From: Anaerotruncus colihominis
GTDB taxonomy: Bacteria > Bacillota > Clostridia > Oscillospirales > Ruminococcaceae
Assembly (NCBI GenBank): GCA_025146135.1
Contig: CP102255.1
Coordinates: 186,001 to 250,000 of the forward strand
Length of the DNA stretch: 64,000 nt
Direction of reading: 5' to 3'
The notes under the pieces are model-generated. The model searched no databases. It worked only from the letters and a program-made list of their open reading frames with translations, and had not been told where the DNA came from. This document shows, one piece after another, positions 63,350 through 64,000 of this stretch. Position 1 is the stretch's first letter; each line of letters opens with the position of its first letter. The translations under genes and the position numbers were made by a program.

Positions 63350-64000
63350 GCGGTTTTCAGCTTTCAACTCAAAGCGCCCAGCGCATTGTCGCTGAGATCG
63401 GCGGCATCGTGGGGCAAAACATCAATATGATGGACGCGCAGGGCTACATCATTGCAAGCACCGATCCGGCGCGCATCGGCTTTTTACACGAGGGCGCGCG
63501 CCAGATTATTGAAGAACGGCTGCCGGAACTATATATCCGCGCGGAGGAGGCGACTGCCACAGCGCGCACCGGGCTTAACCTGCCGATTACGCACCGCGGC
63601 GATATTGTCGGCGTCATCGGGATTACCGGCGAGTACGGACAGGTGATCGGATATGGGCAGGTTGTCAAGAAGATGACCGAGATTTTAATCAGGGAGAGCA
63701 CGGAGCAGGACGACAAACGCCTTGACCTGCGCATGCGCAGCCGGTTTCTGGAGAACTGGGTGCTTGCTGGCGGCCCTGTGCAGGGGCAGGCGCTTGCGGA
63801 ACGCGGCCTTGCTCTCGGCATCGATATCACCATCCCACGGCGCGTCATGGTGATCAGTGCGCAGGAACTGGAGCATTATACCGACAATATGGCCGGCCAG
63901 AAGCTGATTGAAAATGTGGAAAATGCGGTTGCCGCGATTGTCGAAGCTGAAAACGGCAACATTATCCTGCGAAATGCAGCCCGTCAGATTTTGCTGGTGC
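63346..64000 (+). CDS. CdaR-family sugar-diacid regulator, partial
   Basis: 218 codons before the window ends. The start SAQRIVAEIGGIVGQNINMMDAQG and IIASTDPARIGFLHEGARQII, then GLNLPITHRGDIVGVIGITG, is the sugar-diacid recognition domain of CdaR; the linker and PucR-type part should follow beyond the edge. CdaR proteins activate diacid utilisation genes in other bacteria. GAGGAG lies eight bases before the ATG. Its targets here are unknown. Confidence 0.85.
   Translation, partial: MSGFQLSTQSAQRIVAEIGGIVGQNINMMDAQGYIIASTDPARIGFLHEGARQIIEERLPELYIRAEEATATARTGLNLPITHRGDIVGVIGITGEYGQVIGYGQVVKKMTEILIRESTEQDDKRLDLRMRSRFLENWVLAGGPVQGQALAERGLALGIDITIPRRVMVISAQELEHYTDNMAGQKLIENVENAVAAIVEAENGNIILRNAARQILLV

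Overview
The window looks like a chromosomal segment of an anaerobic, gut-type Clostridia (Firmicutes), possibly Oscillospiraceae-like. The signs are AGGAGG-type ribosome sites, a T-box leader, DeoR, LysR, WYL and CdaR regulators, ABC-type sugar and peptide uptake, ferredoxin-rich redox enzymes and GC-rich core genes broken by AT-rich patches. No rRNA, tRNA, CRISPR array, phage or transposase gene was seen. The lineage call is inference.

Layout. 1-4 kb is a decaying accessory patch: an esterase remnant, an XRE/zinc-ribbon protein, a GNAT-YoaP pseudogene with reconstructable lesions, a DHFR-like reductase, a WYL regulator broken by a deletion, and a TfoX-N protein. 3.9-7.6 kb is an AlwI-type type IIS restriction-modification pair whose methylase fuses two adenine methylase domains. 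7.6-18.5 kb is a D-allose/D-allulose-type sugar locus. It has an AlsBAC-like transporter, an FGGY kinase, a psicose 3-epimerase-family isomerase and a split transketolase on the minus strand, and a divergent DeoR regulator, deoC and a VOC protein on the plus strand. 18.7-21.8 kb holds cstA under a T-box leader, and yaaA. 21.9-29.3 kb mixes secreted proteins (one a papain-like cysteine peptidase with an A-tract at its start), a DUF3892 protein, a hydrolase, a frameshifted EndoQ-UvrD fusion and an unknown membrane protein. 29.6-33.3 kb is a heterodimeric ABC exporter. 33.6-38.3 kb is a soluble PAS-type hybrid kinase with an Hpt protein and a receiver.

38.6-51.2 kb runs on the plus strand. A flavodoxin/ferredoxin protein is followed by a DeoR regulator with a PLP lyase. 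Next come a Dpp-type ABC transporter, an FGGY kinase, a UlaG-like lactonase and a propeller-like protein, probably one catabolic regulon for an unknown sugar-acid-like compound.

51.3-62.9 kb is mostly minus strand and is the least familiar part. Two MmgE/PrpD proteins (one lacking most of the small domain), an FAD oxidoreductase, a molybdopterin oxidoreductase, a four-cluster ferredoxin and an SLC13-type carboxylate transporter form an operon. A LysR gene follows. A divergent Asp/Glu-racemase/maleate-isomerase-family gene and an octopine-dehydrogenase-family gene lie beside it. I read it as catabolism of an imported di- or tricarboxylate or iminodiacid; the substrate is unknown. The right edge holds a 30-codon ORF overlapping the start of a CdaR-type regulator that runs off the window.

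Intergenic DNA carries many well-formed sigma-A promoters and bidirectional terminators, a 163-bp MITE-like element, and two copies of a small palindromic repeat.
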